Shown here: piece by piece, positions 27,970-37,703 of the stretch
How the letters are laid out: the number at the start of each line of letters is the position of its first letter
Numbering within the stretch: the stretch's first letter is position 1
Assembly (NCBI RefSeq): GCF_018362995.1
Contig: NZ_CP074372.1
Span: 3,100,001 to 3,164,000 of the forward strand
Source: Chryseobacterium indologenes
Lineage (GTDB): Bacteria > Bacteroidota > Bacteroidia > Flavobacteriales > Weeksellaceae
Direction: 5' to 3'
Length of the DNA stretch: 64,000 nt
Translations under genes and position numbers: made by a program
The notes under the pieces: model-generated
What the model was told of the DNA's origin: nothing
Seen by the model: the letters and a program-made list of their open reading frames with translations, nothing else
The model's database searches: none

Positions 27970-30123
27970 TTATTGTTGCTGATTTCCAAGCTTACCCCAG
28001 ATCTCGATTCTAAAATCTTCAATATCTGCATTGTCCTGAAGACTCTTCATCCAAGCCTGTCCGAACATTCCAGAACTTCTCTGAGTAAGAGACTCTGTAA
28101 ACTGCTTAAGATCTCCAGGTTGTTTGTTGATCGTTTCTGATTTTTTGATCAAAACATAAACTCCAGTTCCTCCTTCAACCGGGTTAGAAAGCTTACCTTT
28201 TGCAACACCGAATGCTGCACCGGCAACTTTAGGCTCCATAGCACCCGCTACTGAAGGGTTCAATAGATTTACCTGAGCAGACTGTTTAGGAGCTGCAAAT
28301 AATTTAGCTACCTGATCTAAGCTTGAAGCTTTTGCTGCAGTAATTTTATCAGAAATTTGTTTTGCAGCCAGTTTATTTTTAACGATAGTTTCAATCTGAT
28401 CTCTTACAGATTCCGGATCAGCAAGACCTGCATCTTGTTTTCCGTTCAGATAAACTACAATTTTATCACCTGTTCCATCTACAGTAAATAGTTCAGTATC
28501 TCCTTTAGTTCTTTTCTTGTCGAAAGCCCAGGTAAGGATGTCTGCATCTTTTTCAGTACCTAAGCCCTGAATCTGACCTTCAAATCTTTTTGCTGCTTTT
28601 GGATTAGAGAACTGGTAATTTCCTTTTTTAGCAATGTTCACGAAATCGTTGAAAGATTTTCCTTGAACCTGCTGAATGAATTTTCTTGATTTTTTGTCTG
28701 ATTCAGCCTCAGTAGCATCTGAAGGTTTAATTGCTTTCACAAGGTTGGCAACTTTATACCCCATTGATCCTGATTTTTTATCTTCAATATTGATGATATG
28801 GTAACCGAACTGTGTTTCTACTACACCTGTAGCTCCTTTAGGATTGCTTGCAAGGTAAGCAAGGAATTCTGGTACGAAAGGTGTTTCCGGAGTTGTCCAC
28901 CCTAAGCTACCTCCCTGTGCTGCAGAATTCGGATCGCTGGAAAGCTTAAGGAACTCTGTAAATTTAGCAGGAGTTGCTTTTACAATAGCACCAATAGAGT
29001 CTGCTAATTTCTTAGCCTGCTCTTTAGTTCTTGTTACTCCTTCACCCGCAGGGCTTCCTTTGAACGCAATAAGGATATGTCTAGATAAAGTAGAGTCTGA
29101 AGCTCTTTTACCTATAAGTTTAGAAACTACATAAACATCTTGCTCTTTATAAGGTCCAAAAGTCTGACCTATTGCTGCTGTAGTGATCTGATCTTTGATC
29201 GTTGGAGGCAATTGAGCAGGACTTGTATACTGAGGATTGAATGGCGCATCAGAATTTGCCATTACAAACATAGAATCATTTTTCGTATTCTGGAAGTTTT
29301 CCGTACCCCCGCTTGCATCTGTACCTCCTGAATATAATTTTGTAATTTCTTTCAGAGTTGCTGCATCATCTGCTGCACTAGGTTTTGATGGGAAGTATAC
29401 AACACCGATATTTCTGCTTGGTTCAGCTTTGAACATTACAGGGTGCTTCTGGATGTAGTCTGCAAGATCCTGTGTTGTAACATTGATCTTGGTTTTCTGA
29501 AGATATGCCGCATAATCCACTTTCACAAAGTCGATATCTGCAAGCTGATCTCTCTGCTTCATCAATTCTTCTGCTTCTTTCTTACCGGTAGTGATACCTG
29601 CTGAAATATTGGTAAACACCTGTCTTGCCATTAGTCTGTACTCAATCGTCTTTCTAGTTTTCAACCATTGATTATATCCTTCAGGATTGGTGTTTTTTAA
29701 TGTTTCAATTTCTTTTTTAAGATCTTGAGTTTTAAAGTTACCTTTCTCATCAAAGAACTGTTGATTCTGGGCAAACATCTGATCGTACTGGATTTGGTTC
29801 CAGAAATAATCATCAGTCATTTCAAAACCTAGTTTCTCAAACTGTTGTTTGATAAGTTTAGATTGTACAAGTAACTGCCACGCCTGCTCTTCAAGACCGG
29901 CTTTCGGACGACCTTGTTGTTCAGCCTGCTGCTGCAACACGAAAAGCTGATCATTGAACTCTTCGCGGGTGATTTTCTCACCATTTACTTTTCCTAAAAC
30001 GTCAGGATTTTTACCAAAAACCTTGTCGATACTATCGGGGTTCACCAAGAACGCCAAAAGCGCTAAGGCTATTACTCCCATTAAAAGCCAAGGCTTACTC
30101 CTAATCTGTCCTAAAATTGCCAT
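27970..30123 (-). CDS. ppiD: Peptidyl-prolyl isomerase / periplasmic chaperone PpiD
   Basis: 717 residues. N-terminal membrane anchor (about 10-28), SurA_N-like chaperone domain (about 35-240), then a parvulin PPIase domain around residues 345-450 (SRHILIAFKG and GGSLGWTTPETPF), and a C-terminal helical region. It helps fold proteins leaving the Sec translocon on the periplasmic face. Longer than E. coli PpiD (623), as usual in Bacteroidota. Divergent from lon with a 260-base gap. Confidence 0.93.
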   Translation of the reverse strand: MAILGQIRSKPWLLMGVIALALLAFLVNPDSIDKVFGKNPDVLGKVNGEKITREEFNDQLFVLQQQAEQQGRPKAGLEEQAWQLLVQSKLIKQQFEKLGFEMTDDYFWNQIQYDQMFAQNQQFFDEKGNFKTQDLKKEIETLKNTNPEGYNQWLKTRKTIEYRLMARQVFTNISAGITTGKKEAEELMKQRDQLADIDFVKVDYAAYLQKTKINVTTQDLADYIQKHPVMFKAEPSRNIGVVYFPSKPSAADDAATLKEITKLYSGGTDASGGTENFQNTKNDSMFVMANSDAPFNPQYTSPAQLPPTIKDQITTAAIGQTFGPYKEQDVYVVSKLIGKRASDSTLSRHILIAFKGSPAGEGVTRTKEQAKKLADSIGAIVKATPAKFTEFLKLSSDPNSAAQGGSLGWTTPETPFVPEFLAYLASNPKGATGVVETQFGYHIINIEDKKSGSMGYKVANLVKAIKPSDATEAESDKKSRKFIQQVQGKSFNDFVNIAKKGNYQFSNPKAAKRFEGQIQGLGTEKDADILTWAFDKKRTKGDTELFTVDGTGDKIVVYLNGKQDAGLADPESVRDQIETIVKNKLAAKQISDKITAAKASSLDQVAKLFAAPKQSAQVNLLNPSVAGAMEPKVAGAAFGVAKGKLSNPVEGGTGVYVLIKKSETINKQPGDLKQFTESLTQRSSGMFGQAWMKSLQDNADIEDFRIEIWGKLGNQQQ

Positions 30124-30357
30124 TTTATAAATTATAGTTTTTTATCAGTTTGCGAAAATACACATTTTTAAGAAATTACAGAAACAGAACTGCTTTATTT
30201 TGATTTTTAATGCAAAGATTATCTAAAAAAGGAAATTTTGACCGTATTTTTAAGTAAAAAACAAATGGCATAAGTATTGTGCATTTTTAGAATATTATAA
30301 TATGCCACACGTTTTCAGAGCATATTATAAAAAATCCCTTTAACGATAAAAAACGAA

Positions 30358-30374
30358 AATGACAATTTGTCATT
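30358..30374. promoter_or_regulatory. Dyad operator or 5' UTR hairpin before lon
   Basis: AATGACAA-T-TTGTCATT, eight perfect pairs around one base, ending ten bases before the lon ATG. Possible repressor site or a hairpin masking the start. Confidence 0.45.
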
Positions 30375-30383
30375 AGATTGACT

Positions 30384-32789
30384 ATGATAGAATTTGAAGA
30401 TATTAGTTTAGAAGAAATGATCAGTGACGGATTTGATATCGTAACTGAAGAAATCAATCTTTCCGACTTCGCTGAGACTGATAAAAATTCCGAACAGAAA
30501 ATATTCCCTATACTTCCCGTAAGAAATATGGTGATGTTCCCCAATGTGGTAATTCCTATTACTGCAGGGAGAAAAACCTCTATACAGCTTCTTGAGGAAG
30601 CACAGAAGAACGGAGATTTCATTGGAATTGTAAGCCAGAAAAATTCGGATATGGAACAGCCTGCCGAAAAAGATATTTATACAACAGGTACCTTAGCAAA
30701 AATCATTAAGATTATTAAGCTTCCGGAAGGAAATATTACGGCGATCACGAAAGGCTTCCATCGATTCAAGATTAAAAAGATTATTGAAAATCAGCCTTAT
30801 TTCAGGGCAGAAATATCAAAATTAAAAGATACACGTCCTAAAAATCAGGAGGAATATGAAGCATTGCTTGAGAATATCAAGGATCTTGCTTTAAAGATCA
30901 TTGAACTGGACCCGAATATCCCTAATGCAGCCAATTTTGCGATCAAAAACATCAATAATAATGATGACCTTCTTAATTTCATCTGCACCAATGCCAATTT
31001 TTCTTCAATAGCAAAACAAAAGCTTCTTGAAGAGAAAAACCTGATGATAAGAGCAAATCAATGCTACGAAATGATGCATGAAGATTTCAGAAAACTGGAA
31101 CTGAGAAGCCAGATCCATCAGAAAACTTCAAAGGATCTTGACAAGCAGCAGAGAGAATATTTCCTGAATCAACAGATCAGAACCATCCAGGAAGAATTGG
31201 GCGGAGGACCTGAAAGTGATGTGGAAGATCTGATTGCCAAGGCTAAAACCAAAAAATGGAGTAAAGAAGTAGAGGAGCATTTTCAAAAGGAAATCGGCAG
31301 ATTACAGCGCCAGAACCCTAATTCTCCCGACTATAATGTACAGAGAAACTATCTGGATTTCTTTACAGACCTTCCCTGGGAAACGTATACAAAAGATATT
31401 TTTGATATTGCAAAAGCAGAAAAAGTGCTTGACAAAGCTCACTTTGGGCTGGAAGATATCAAGAAAAGAATTTTGGAACACATGGCTGTTTTAAAATTAA
31501 AAAACAACATGAAGTCTCCTATTTTATTACTGGTAGGGCCTCCGGGAGTTGGTAAAACCTCTTTAGGAAAATCTATTGCAGATGCTTTAGGAAGAAAATA
31601 TGTGAGATTATCTTTAGGTGGTCTTCATGACGAGAGTGAAATCCGCGGACATAGAAAAACCTATATCGGTGCTATGGCGGGAAGAATTTTACAGTCGATC
31701 AAGAAATCCGGTACTTCAAACCCGGTAATCGTACTTGATGAGATTGATAAAATCGGACAGGGACTTCATGGTGATCCAAGCTCAGCACTATTAGAGGTTC
31801 TTGATCCTGAACAAAATAAGTCTTTCTATGACAATTTCCTTGAGATGGGTTATGACCTGTCAAAAGTAATGTTTATTGCTACAGCCAATTCTCTTTCAAC
31901 GATACAGACTCCTCTTTTAGACAGAACGGAGATCATTCAGATTGCCGGTTATACTTTGGAGGAAAAGATTGAGATTGCGAAAAGACACTTAATCAAGAAA
32001 CAGCAAGAGGAAAATGGTCTGGATGCAAAGTCATTCAAACTTGGAAATGCAGAGCTTAAACATATTATAGAAGCCCACACTTCGGAGAGCGGTGTAAGAA
32101 CTCTGGAGAAAAGAATTGCTGCCATTGGAAGATGGGTGGCCCTTCAGACTGCTTTGGTAAAAGAATATGATCCAAAAATTTCTGTTGCTAAAGTAGATGA
32201 AATTCTTGGGGTTCCAAGACCGAAAAGCCTGTCAGAAATTACCGGAGTTCCAGGCGTTGTAACAGGTCTTGCCTGGACAAGCGTAGGCGGAGATATTCTT
32301 TATATTGAAAGTATTCTAAGTAATGGTAAAGGGGCATTAACGATGACCGGAAACCTTGGTACAGTAATGAAAGAGTCTGCAACTATTGCCTTAGAATATA
32401 TTAAAGCTAAGCATGACGAACTGGGAATTCCTCAGGAGGAACTGGACAAGAAAAACATCCACGTACACGTTCCTGAAGGAGCAACTCCTAAAGATGGACC
32501 GTCTGCAGGTATTGCAATGCTTACATCAATGGTTTCTTCTTTTAAAAACAAGAAGATAAAACCTCACCTTGCGATGACCGGAGAAATTACTTTAAGAGGA
32601 AAAGTACTTCCTGTAGGAGGAATCAAAGAAAAACTTCTTGCTGCTACAAGAGCCGGAATTAAAGATGTTATCCTTTGTGAAGCTAACAGAAAAGATGTTG
32701 AAGAGATCAAAAAAGACTATTTAAAAGATCTGAAAGTACATTACGTCAGCAGAATGGAGGAAGTCATTGACATCGCCATTGAAGAATAA
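30384..32789 (+). CDS. lon: ATP-dependent protease Lon
   Basis: About 801 residues. N-terminal substrate-binding domain (to about 250), AAA+ module with Walker A GPPGVGKT near 385-392 and Walker [12 protein letters not shown], and a C-terminal serine protease domain with DGPSAG (Ser707) and the catalytic Lys in [10 protein letters not shown]. Cytoplasmic quality control and regulatory proteolysis. The open frame begins with a TTG two codons earlier (30378); I prefer ATG 30384, which gives [12 protein letters not shown]. Followed by a strong terminator. Confidence 0.97.
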   Translation: MIEFEDISLEEMISDGFDIVTEEINLSDFAETDKNSEQKIFPILPVRNMVMFPNVVIPITAGRKTSIQLLEEAQKNGDFIGIVSQKNSDMEQPAEKDIYTTGTLAKIIKIIKLPEGNITAITKGFHRFKIKKIIENQPYFRAEISKLKDTRPKNQEEYEALLENIKDLALKIIELDPNIPNAANFAIKNINNNDDLLNFICTNANFSSIAKQKLLEEKNLMIRANQCYEMMHEDFRKLELRSQIHQKTSKDLDKQQREYFLNQQIRTIQEELGGGPESDVEDLIAKAKTKKWSKEVEEHFQKEIGRLQRQNPNSPDYNVQRNYLDFFTDLPWETYTKDIFDIAKAEKVLDKAHFGLEDIKKRILEHMAVLKLKNNMKSPILLLVGPPGVGKTSLGKSIADALGRKYVRLSLGGLHDESEIRGHRKTYIGAMAGRILQSIKKSGTSNPVIVLDEIDKIGQGLHGDPSSALLEVLDPEQNKSFYDNFLEMGYDLSKVMFIATANSLSTIQTPLLDRTEIIQIAGYTLEEKIEIAKRHLIKKQQEENGLDAKSFKLGNAELKHIIEAHTSESGVRTLEKRIAAIGRWVALQTALVKEYDPKISVAKVDEILGVPRPKSLSEITGVPGVVTGLAWTSVGGDILYIESILSNGKGALTMTGNLGTVMKESATIALEYIKAKHDELGIPQEELDKKNIHVHVPEGATPKDGPSAGIAMLTSMVSSFKNKKIKPHLAMTGEITLRGKVLPVGGIKEKLLAATRAGIKDVILCEANRKDVEEIKKDYLKDLKVHYVSRMEEVIDIAIEE

Positions 32790-32822
32790 AACAATTTGTA
32801 ACATATTAACTTCTCAATAAGG

Positions 32823-32856
32823 AAACACGTTCTGAGTATCAGAGCGTGTTTCTGTT
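32823..32856 (+). terminator. Terminator after lon
   Basis: AAACACGTTCTGA-GTA-TCAGAGCGTGTTT, 13 pairs (one G-T), followed by a T-rich tract. Confidence 0.92.
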
Positions 32857-32996
32857 TTATAAACAAATACATTCCTTTCTCCGCTGCATGGAATAAAATT
32901 TGATACAATAGAAGAAAATCCTGAAGGATTGAATAAAAAATTTTTCAATTCAGATGGGTTTTCTTATTTTTATTCCACACTGCAGATTTTTAGATT

Positions 32997-34109
32997 ATGA
33001 ATTTTCTTAGACTTCCTTTCCTTGTCAAGCTTACGCTCGTGGTCATTTCTATCATTGGCCTTGGCTACCTTCTGGCGTTAGGACAGAGCATTTTAGCTCC
33101 GTTTTTTCTTGCATTCCTTATGGCTATGCTATTTTTGCCGGCAGCCACTTTTATGGAAAAAAAGTTAAGATTTCCGAGATCCATGTCTACCATGACTTCA
33201 GTATTTATTATGCTGATGATTCTAGGCGGTATTATTTATTTTTTCACCAATCAGCTGTCTGATTTCAGCAAAGATCTTCCACACCTCAAGGAGCAGTTCA
33301 CCACCGTTTTCAATAGCCTTCAGCACTGGGTTTCAAAAACATTTAATGTGAAAGTGGATGAACAGGTGGATTATATTAATCAGGGATTAACTAAACTGCT
33401 GTCTTCTTCGGGGGTAATTTTAGGATTTACCTTTGGAATATTTTCAACAGGATTCGGTTTTATTATATTTTTCACTCTGTTTTTTATCTTTATTTTAAAT
33501 TACAGAAGGCTTTTAAATAATTTTATCGTCACCGTTTTCAACGAAAGACACAAAGCAAGCGTACAGGAAGCTGTAAATGAGATCCGTATCATGACCAAGA
33601 AGTATATCTTCGGGCTTTTTCTTCAGGTAATCATCGTTTCTGTTTTAACATCTATTCTCCTTACAGTTTTAGGAGTAAAATATGCCATTCTCTTAGGAGT
33701 TCTTACCGGATTATTAAATGTTATTCCATATCTGGGAATTTTTATTTCCCTTTTAATCTCCTGTTTTATAGCTTTTGCAACTTCTACTCCTTCAACGTGT
33801 ATCTATGTTGCTTTGGGATATATTGCAATTCATGCTGTAGACGGAAATATTGTCCTGCCATTTGTGGTGGGCTCCAAAGTAAAAATCAATGCTTTATTTT
33901 CCTTCATCGGGATTCTTTTAGGAGAGCATCTCTGGGGAATTGCAGGAATGTTCCTGTGTATTCCGGCGATTGCCATTATTAAGATTATTTGTGAAAGAGT
34001 AGATGACCTTAAACCTTGGGGAAGATTGCTTGGGGAAGAACAGAGACCTGATAAAAAGAAGAAAAGTTATAAGATTTCTAAAAATATTACGTTGAAGGAA
34101 ATGGACTGA
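32997..34109 (+). CDS. AI-2E family transporter (PerM-like)
   Basis: 370 residues with about eight membrane helices and the family motif GLLNVIPYLGIFIS near 240-253. PerM/AI-2E proteins are exporters or permeases; substrates differ, including autoinducer 2 and Na+/H+ exchange, so the family name should not be read as proof of AI-2 export. Single gene with its own terminator downstream. Confidence 0.9.
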   Translation: MNFLRLPFLVKLTLVVISIIGLGYLLALGQSILAPFFLAFLMAMLFLPAATFMEKKLRFPRSMSTMTSVFIMLMILGGIIYFFTNQLSDFSKDLPHLKEQFTTVFNSLQHWVSKTFNVKVDEQVDYINQGLTKLLSSSGVILGFTFGIFSTGFGFIIFFTLFFIFILNYRRLLNNFIVTVFNERHKASVQEAVNEIRIMTKKYIFGLFLQVIIVSVLTSILLTVLGVKYAILLGVLTGLLNVIPYLGIFISLLISCFIAFATSTPSTCIYVALGYIAIHAVDGNIVLPFVVGSKVKINALFSFIGILLGEHLWGIAGMFLCIPAIAIIKIICERVDDLKPWGRLLGEEQRPDKKKKSYKISKNITLKEMD

Positions 34110-34150
34110 TCATTACTAATGAGTAATTTGTAATGAGTAATAAATAATAT
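34110..34150. repeat. Short direct repeats after the AI-2E gene
   Basis: ATTACTAATGAGTAAT followed by TAATGAGTAATAAATAAT: the unit TAATGAGTAAT occurs twice within 30 bases. Low-complexity intergenic repeat. Confidence 0.5.
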
Positions 34151-34182
34151 TATTTTGAAGACTTGAGCTTTTAAATTAAATA

Positions 34183-34216
34183 AAAAAAACTGCCTTTTCA
34201 AGACAGTCTTTTTTTA
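34183..34216. terminator. Convergent terminator between AI-2E gene and Cys-rich peptide
   Basis: A stem ACTG-CTT-TTC-AAG-CAGT with one internal mismatch is flanked by A7 and T7 runs, so it can act in both directions. Confidence 0.75.
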
Positions 34217-34219
34217 TTG

Positions 34220-34468
34220 TTATGGAAGAGGACACAAAGGACTCGTTCCATTTGGACAAGTTTCTGTACATAGAATATAAGATTGACTGTCCGGACAGTA
34301 TCCATAAGTCGGACCTCCGGGTTCTCCTCCGGGGCCACCTAAACAAGGATCCCCAGGTGGAATTTTACATGGACATCCTATCGGTCCTATATCACATTTT
34401 CCAACACCTCCTCCCCCTTGGATTTCTCTTAAATCCGTACGGTTTAATTTTTTAAGATTTTTTAGCAT
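34220..34468 (-). CDS. Cysteine-rich peptide with double-glycine leader (bacteriocin-like)
   Basis: 82 residues. The N-terminus MLKNLKKLNRTDLREIQGG is a typical Bacteroidota double-glycine leader (ComC/bacteriocin class) that a PCAT-type ABC exporter would cut after GG at 18-19. The mature part of about 60 residues is rich in Gly and Pro and has eight cysteines (KCDIGPIGCPCKIPPGDPC and later YC, LC, TC, LC), which could form four disulfides. No exporter, modification enzyme or immunity gene is visible in the window. Such orphan bacteriocin-like genes are frequent in Chryseobacterium; the activity is unknown. Confidence 0.8.
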   Translation of the reverse strand: MLKNLKKLNRTDLREIQGGGGVGKCDIGPIGCPCKIPPGDPCLGGPGGEPGGPTYGYCPDSQSYILCTETCPNGTSPLCPLP

Positions 34469-34620
34469 GATTTATAGTTTTGATTTGCTTTTCGAAGATA
34501 TGCAATAAAATTATACAAAAGCACTAATTAACGCACATTAACAATTGATTTAATATTTTATGTTAAATAAATAACAAAATATTCTATTTTTATTTTACAT
34601 TTGATATCAAATCATCAATC

Positions 34621-34998
34621 ATGAAAATAATAAAATTCATTTTATGCTTACTGTTCGGTCTTATGTTTATTAATGCCGGATTAAACAAGTTTTTTAACTA
34701 TATGCCTATGGAGAAACCTACTCCGGAGCAAATGAAACTCTTCTCTGCTTTCGGAGAAATCAGCTGGCTCATGCCATTAGTGGGTATCGTAGAAGTCATT
34801 GGTGGATTACTGTTTATTTTCCCAAAAACGAGGGCGCTGGGAGCTATTGTTATTTTACCCGTGATGGTAGGAATTGTTGCCCATGTTTTCACTTTAGACA
34901 AATCTCCAATGGGTATGGGTATTGCCGGGGTGATGTTCCTGATCAACCTTTGGATACTCATTGACAACAAGGAGAAATATAAAAACTTAGTTTCATAA
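34621..34998 (+). CDS. DoxX family membrane protein
   Basis: 125 residues, about four helices, with INAGLNKFFNYMPM at the start as in DoxX/DoxD-like proteins. Related members act in quinone-linked redox or resistance to oxidative stress; the specific role here is unknown. An inverted repeat follows directly. Confidence 0.85.
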   Translation: MKIIKFILCLLFGLMFINAGLNKFFNYMPMEKPTPEQMKLFSAFGEISWLMPLVGIVEVIGGLLFIFPKTRALGAIVILPVMVGIVAHVFTLDKSPMGMGIAGVMFLINLWILIDNKEKYKNLVS

Positions 34999-35003
34999 GG
35001 TTG

Positions 35004-35047
35004 CAGATAATAGGTTGTAGGTCGCATTGCCCACAACCTATTATCTG
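35004..35047. repeat. Perfect 15-bp inverted repeat between doxX and acyl-CoA dehydrogenase
   Basis: CAGATAATAGGTTGT (35004-35018) and ACAACCTATTATCTG (35033-35047) pair perfectly around a 14-base loop. Outer flanks AGGTTG and CTACCT also pair in part. It can serve as the convergent terminator, but the GGTTGTAGGT-like motif suggests a dispersed palindromic element. Confidence 0.75.
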
Positions 35048-35066
35048 TTTTCTGCTACCTATTCCT

Positions 35067-36425
35067 CTACACAAAAGCACTGAAGCCTGTAATAGAACGT
35101 CCTACAATCAAAGAATTGATTTCTTTCGTTCCTTCATAAGAATAAATGGCTTCTGCATCAGCAACAAACCTGGCTACATCGTATTCCAGTAGAATTCCAT
35201 TTCCTCCCATTACTTCTCTTGCTCTGGAAACAATATCTCTGGTTCTGAGCGTACAGAAAACTTTAGCCAAAGAGGCATGTTCATCTTTCAAAATTCCTTC
35301 ATCCTGCATTTCAGACAACCGGAACACCATCGTTTGCATCGCAGTAAGATTGGACAACATTTCTACCAAATGCCCCTGAATCATTTGAAATGAAGCAATA
35401 GGTCTTCCAAACTGTTCTCTTTTTCTGGTATAATCCAGGGCACTTTCATAGGCCCCTCGTGCGCAGCCGGTTGCCATCCATGCCACCCCAGCTCTGGTCA
35501 TTCTGAGTACTTTTCCGGTATCTTTAAATGAGTTGGCATTCTGAAGACGGTTTTCTTCAGTTACAATACAGTCTTTTAATGTGATCAATCCGTTCTGGAC
35601 AATCCTTAAGGCCATTTTCCCTTTGATCTTTTCTACAGAAAATCCGGGATTATCTTTTTCAACAATAAATCCTTTCACCTCTCCGCTATCAAGATCTCTT
35701 GCCCAGATAATAATTATATCAGCAAAAGTGGCGTTCCCTATCCATTTTTTCTGACCATTCAGAACCCAGCCTTCAGGTGTTTTTTTACACGTTACGGTGA
35801 GACCGCCTGCTGCTCCGGAACCTACTTCCGGCTCTGTAAGTCCGAAAGCACCTATTTTTTCAAATTTCTGCATCTGCGGAAGCCATTTTTGTTTCTGTTC
35901 TTCAGATCCGCAGATATAAATAGATCCCATTGCCAGCCCAGATTGTACTCCGAAAAACGTTGCTATGGAAGCATCTACTCTTGCCATTTCCATAGCAATG
36001 ACTCCTTCCATCAGGAAAGGCATTCCCGGACAGCCATAACCTTCGTAAGTCACGCCGCAGATATCCAGTTTTTGGAATTTGGGAATCAATTCAAATGGAA
36101 ACTCGTCTCTGAGCCAGTAATGATTCACCAGAGGTTTTACTTCTTTTTCCATGAAAGCTCTTACTTTAAGCTGAATTTCGCGCTGTTCGGGAGTAAGAGT
36201 ATGGTAGATATCATAGAAATCTCCGTCAATAGGTGGAAGTTCTTTCTTTTTCTTTTCCGGATCCAGCATTTTCATAAGCCCGGAAAGCTGTTTATCATCC
36301 AGTTTTGAGAAATTATGCATCAGTTTGGGAAGATCCACTTTTTGAGAAATGGCACTCAGCTGATCAAAATCTATGGATGTGAATAGTCCTATTGCGTTTC
36401 TGATTTTGGAAAAGGTATTTGACAT
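35067..36425 (-). CDS. Acyl-CoA dehydrogenase, glutaryl-CoA dehydrogenase-like
   Basis: About 452 residues from the Met MSNTFSKIRN; the frame extends 25 codons upstream but without family similarity. Conserved features: FGLTEPEVGSGAAGG, which binds FAD; KKWIGNATFAD; and the C-terminal YSYEGTKEINSLIVGR, holding the catalytic Glu typical of glutaryl-CoA dehydrogenases. The enzyme would oxidise a CoA thioester and pass electrons to ETF. Exact substrate (glutaryl-CoA versus a related acyl-CoA) is not proven by sequence alone. Confidence 0.88.
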   Translation of the reverse strand: MSNTFSKIRNAIGLFTSIDFDQLSAISQKVDLPKLMHNFSKLDDKQLSGLMKMLDPEKKKKELPPIDGDFYDIYHTLTPEQREIQLKVRAFMEKEVKPLVNHYWLRDEFPFELIPKFQKLDICGVTYEGYGCPGMPFLMEGVIAMEMARVDASIATFFGVQSGLAMGSIYICGSEEQKQKWLPQMQKFEKIGAFGLTEPEVGSGAAGGLTVTCKKTPEGWVLNGQKKWIGNATFADIIIIWARDLDSGEVKGFIVEKDNPGFSVEKIKGKMALRIVQNGLITLKDCIVTEENRLQNANSFKDTGKVLRMTRAGVAWMATGCARGAYESALDYTRKREQFGRPIASFQMIQGHLVEMLSNLTAMQTMVFRLSEMQDEGILKDEHASLAKVFCTLRTRDIVSRAREVMGGNGILLEYDVARFVADAEAIYSYEGTKEINSLIVGRSITGFSAFV

Positions 36426-36633
36426 AGTGATAGATTGTAGTTTTGGTTTGTAAAAGATAAGCAAAAATTGCTCCGAAAGCAAACACCGGAACTCTACCAC
36501 ATTTTACAAAACACTTATTTTCAATCAATTAAAACTGAATATTCCGTTTACAAGTTTTTTACTTTTGATTTTCAAGCGTTACAAAAGATCCTGCCTGAAC
36601 TTTGACTCAAGGAAAACAACAAAAATCAACGCT

Positions 36634-37545
36634 ATGAAACCGACTTACATTAAATTATCTCTATCCGCTGTACTTTTATTAGGAATTTATTCATGTAAAA
36701 AAGGCGAAGTTGCTGAGACAGATCTTAATGCTTATGCTACAACAGATTCAACTTCTGCTATTGTTTCAGACAGTATTTCATCTGTTGCTGAGATGAAGGT
36801 AAAAGACAAACAGTTCATCAAGACCGCAGATGTCAGCATGGAAGTAAAAGATGTGTATAATGCAACTATCGCAATTGAAAAATCGGTTCAGGAACTTGGA
36901 GGTTTTGTCACCAACAGTAATCTTCAAAGCAATGTAATTTCTGAAGACACTTACAACACTTCCAATGAAGAAGCGATGTTGGTTAAAAAATACCAGTCGG
37001 AGAATAGAATGCAGGTACGTATTCCTACTGAAAAGCTGGGTGAACTTTTAACAGCAATCAACTCAAACAAATTATTTCTTAATTCAAGATCCATCAATGC
37101 AGAAGATGTGACGGCCAACATCAAGTATTCTGAACTGGAAGGAAAAAGAAATCAAAAGACATCTGAGAACATCAGCAAGTTGAAAACAAATAAAGATAAA
37201 GTAACGCTGGATGATGAGAATATGTCTGAAGGAAATCTTCAAAAGCTGGCGAGTATGAATATGACAGACGACCTGAAATACAGCACCATCGACATCTATA
37301 TCAAAGAACCTCAATTGCGTATCGCTGAAATTGCCGTTGCCAATACCACAAGCATTGATAATAAATATAAATACAATTTCATCTATGACGCGAAAGATGG
37401 TTTTGTCTATGGTTTTTATCTGATTCAGAGAATTATAGTTGCCCTTATTAATATCTGGCCAATTCTATTAATTGCAGCTGCTCTGATTTATTTCCTAAGA
37501 AAAAGAAAAATTTCAAAACCTGAACAACCGAAGATCCAACAATAA
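36634..37545 (+). CDS. DUF4349 lipoprotein
   Basis: About 303 residues from MKPTYIKLSL; an upstream frame start at 36565 would put 23 odd residues before the signal. Lipobox IYSC. The mature protein has the DUF4349 motif QFIKTADVSMEVKDV, a coiled-coil middle (SELEGKRNQKTSENIS) and a C-terminal membrane helix (about 270-290) followed by a basic tail. Envelope protein of unknown role. Confidence 0.88.
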   Translation: MKPTYIKLSLSAVLLLGIYSCKKGEVAETDLNAYATTDSTSAIVSDSISSVAEMKVKDKQFIKTADVSMEVKDVYNATIAIEKSVQELGGFVTNSNLQSNVISEDTYNTSNEEAMLVKKYQSENRMQVRIPTEKLGELLTAINSNKLFLNSRSINAEDVTANIKYSELEGKRNQKTSENISKLKTNKDKVTLDDENMSEGNLQKLASMNMTDDLKYSTIDIYIKEPQLRIAEIAVANTTSIDNKYKYNFIYDAKDGFVYGFYLIQRIIVALINIWPILLIAAALIYFLRKRKISKPEQPKIQQ

Positions 37546-37594
37546 AAAAACTCTACTAACCAATTGGTTATCATCATAATTTTAGATTTTACAG

Positions 37595-37618
37595 CCTCCT
37601 GTTTTCGGGAGGTTTTTA
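37595..37618 (+). terminator. Terminator after DUF4349 gene
   Basis: CCTCC-N8-GGAGG stem followed by a run of T. Confidence 0.75.
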
Positions 37619-37703
37619 TTTTTTTGAAAAAAAAACTGTAACGATTGTAATACCTGCTTTACCTACTATTTAAAAGAACAGAAAATCAAAAAAATTAATT
37701 ATT

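Noticed and set aside
34222-34455. Plus-strand ORF opposite the Cys-rich peptide
   Set aside because: It is the complement of a gene with a recognisable double-glycine leader; composition looks random.
36426-36500. Upstream extension of the acyl-CoA dehydrogenase
   Set aside because: The extra 25 residues lack similarity to the family and remove the expected N-terminus.
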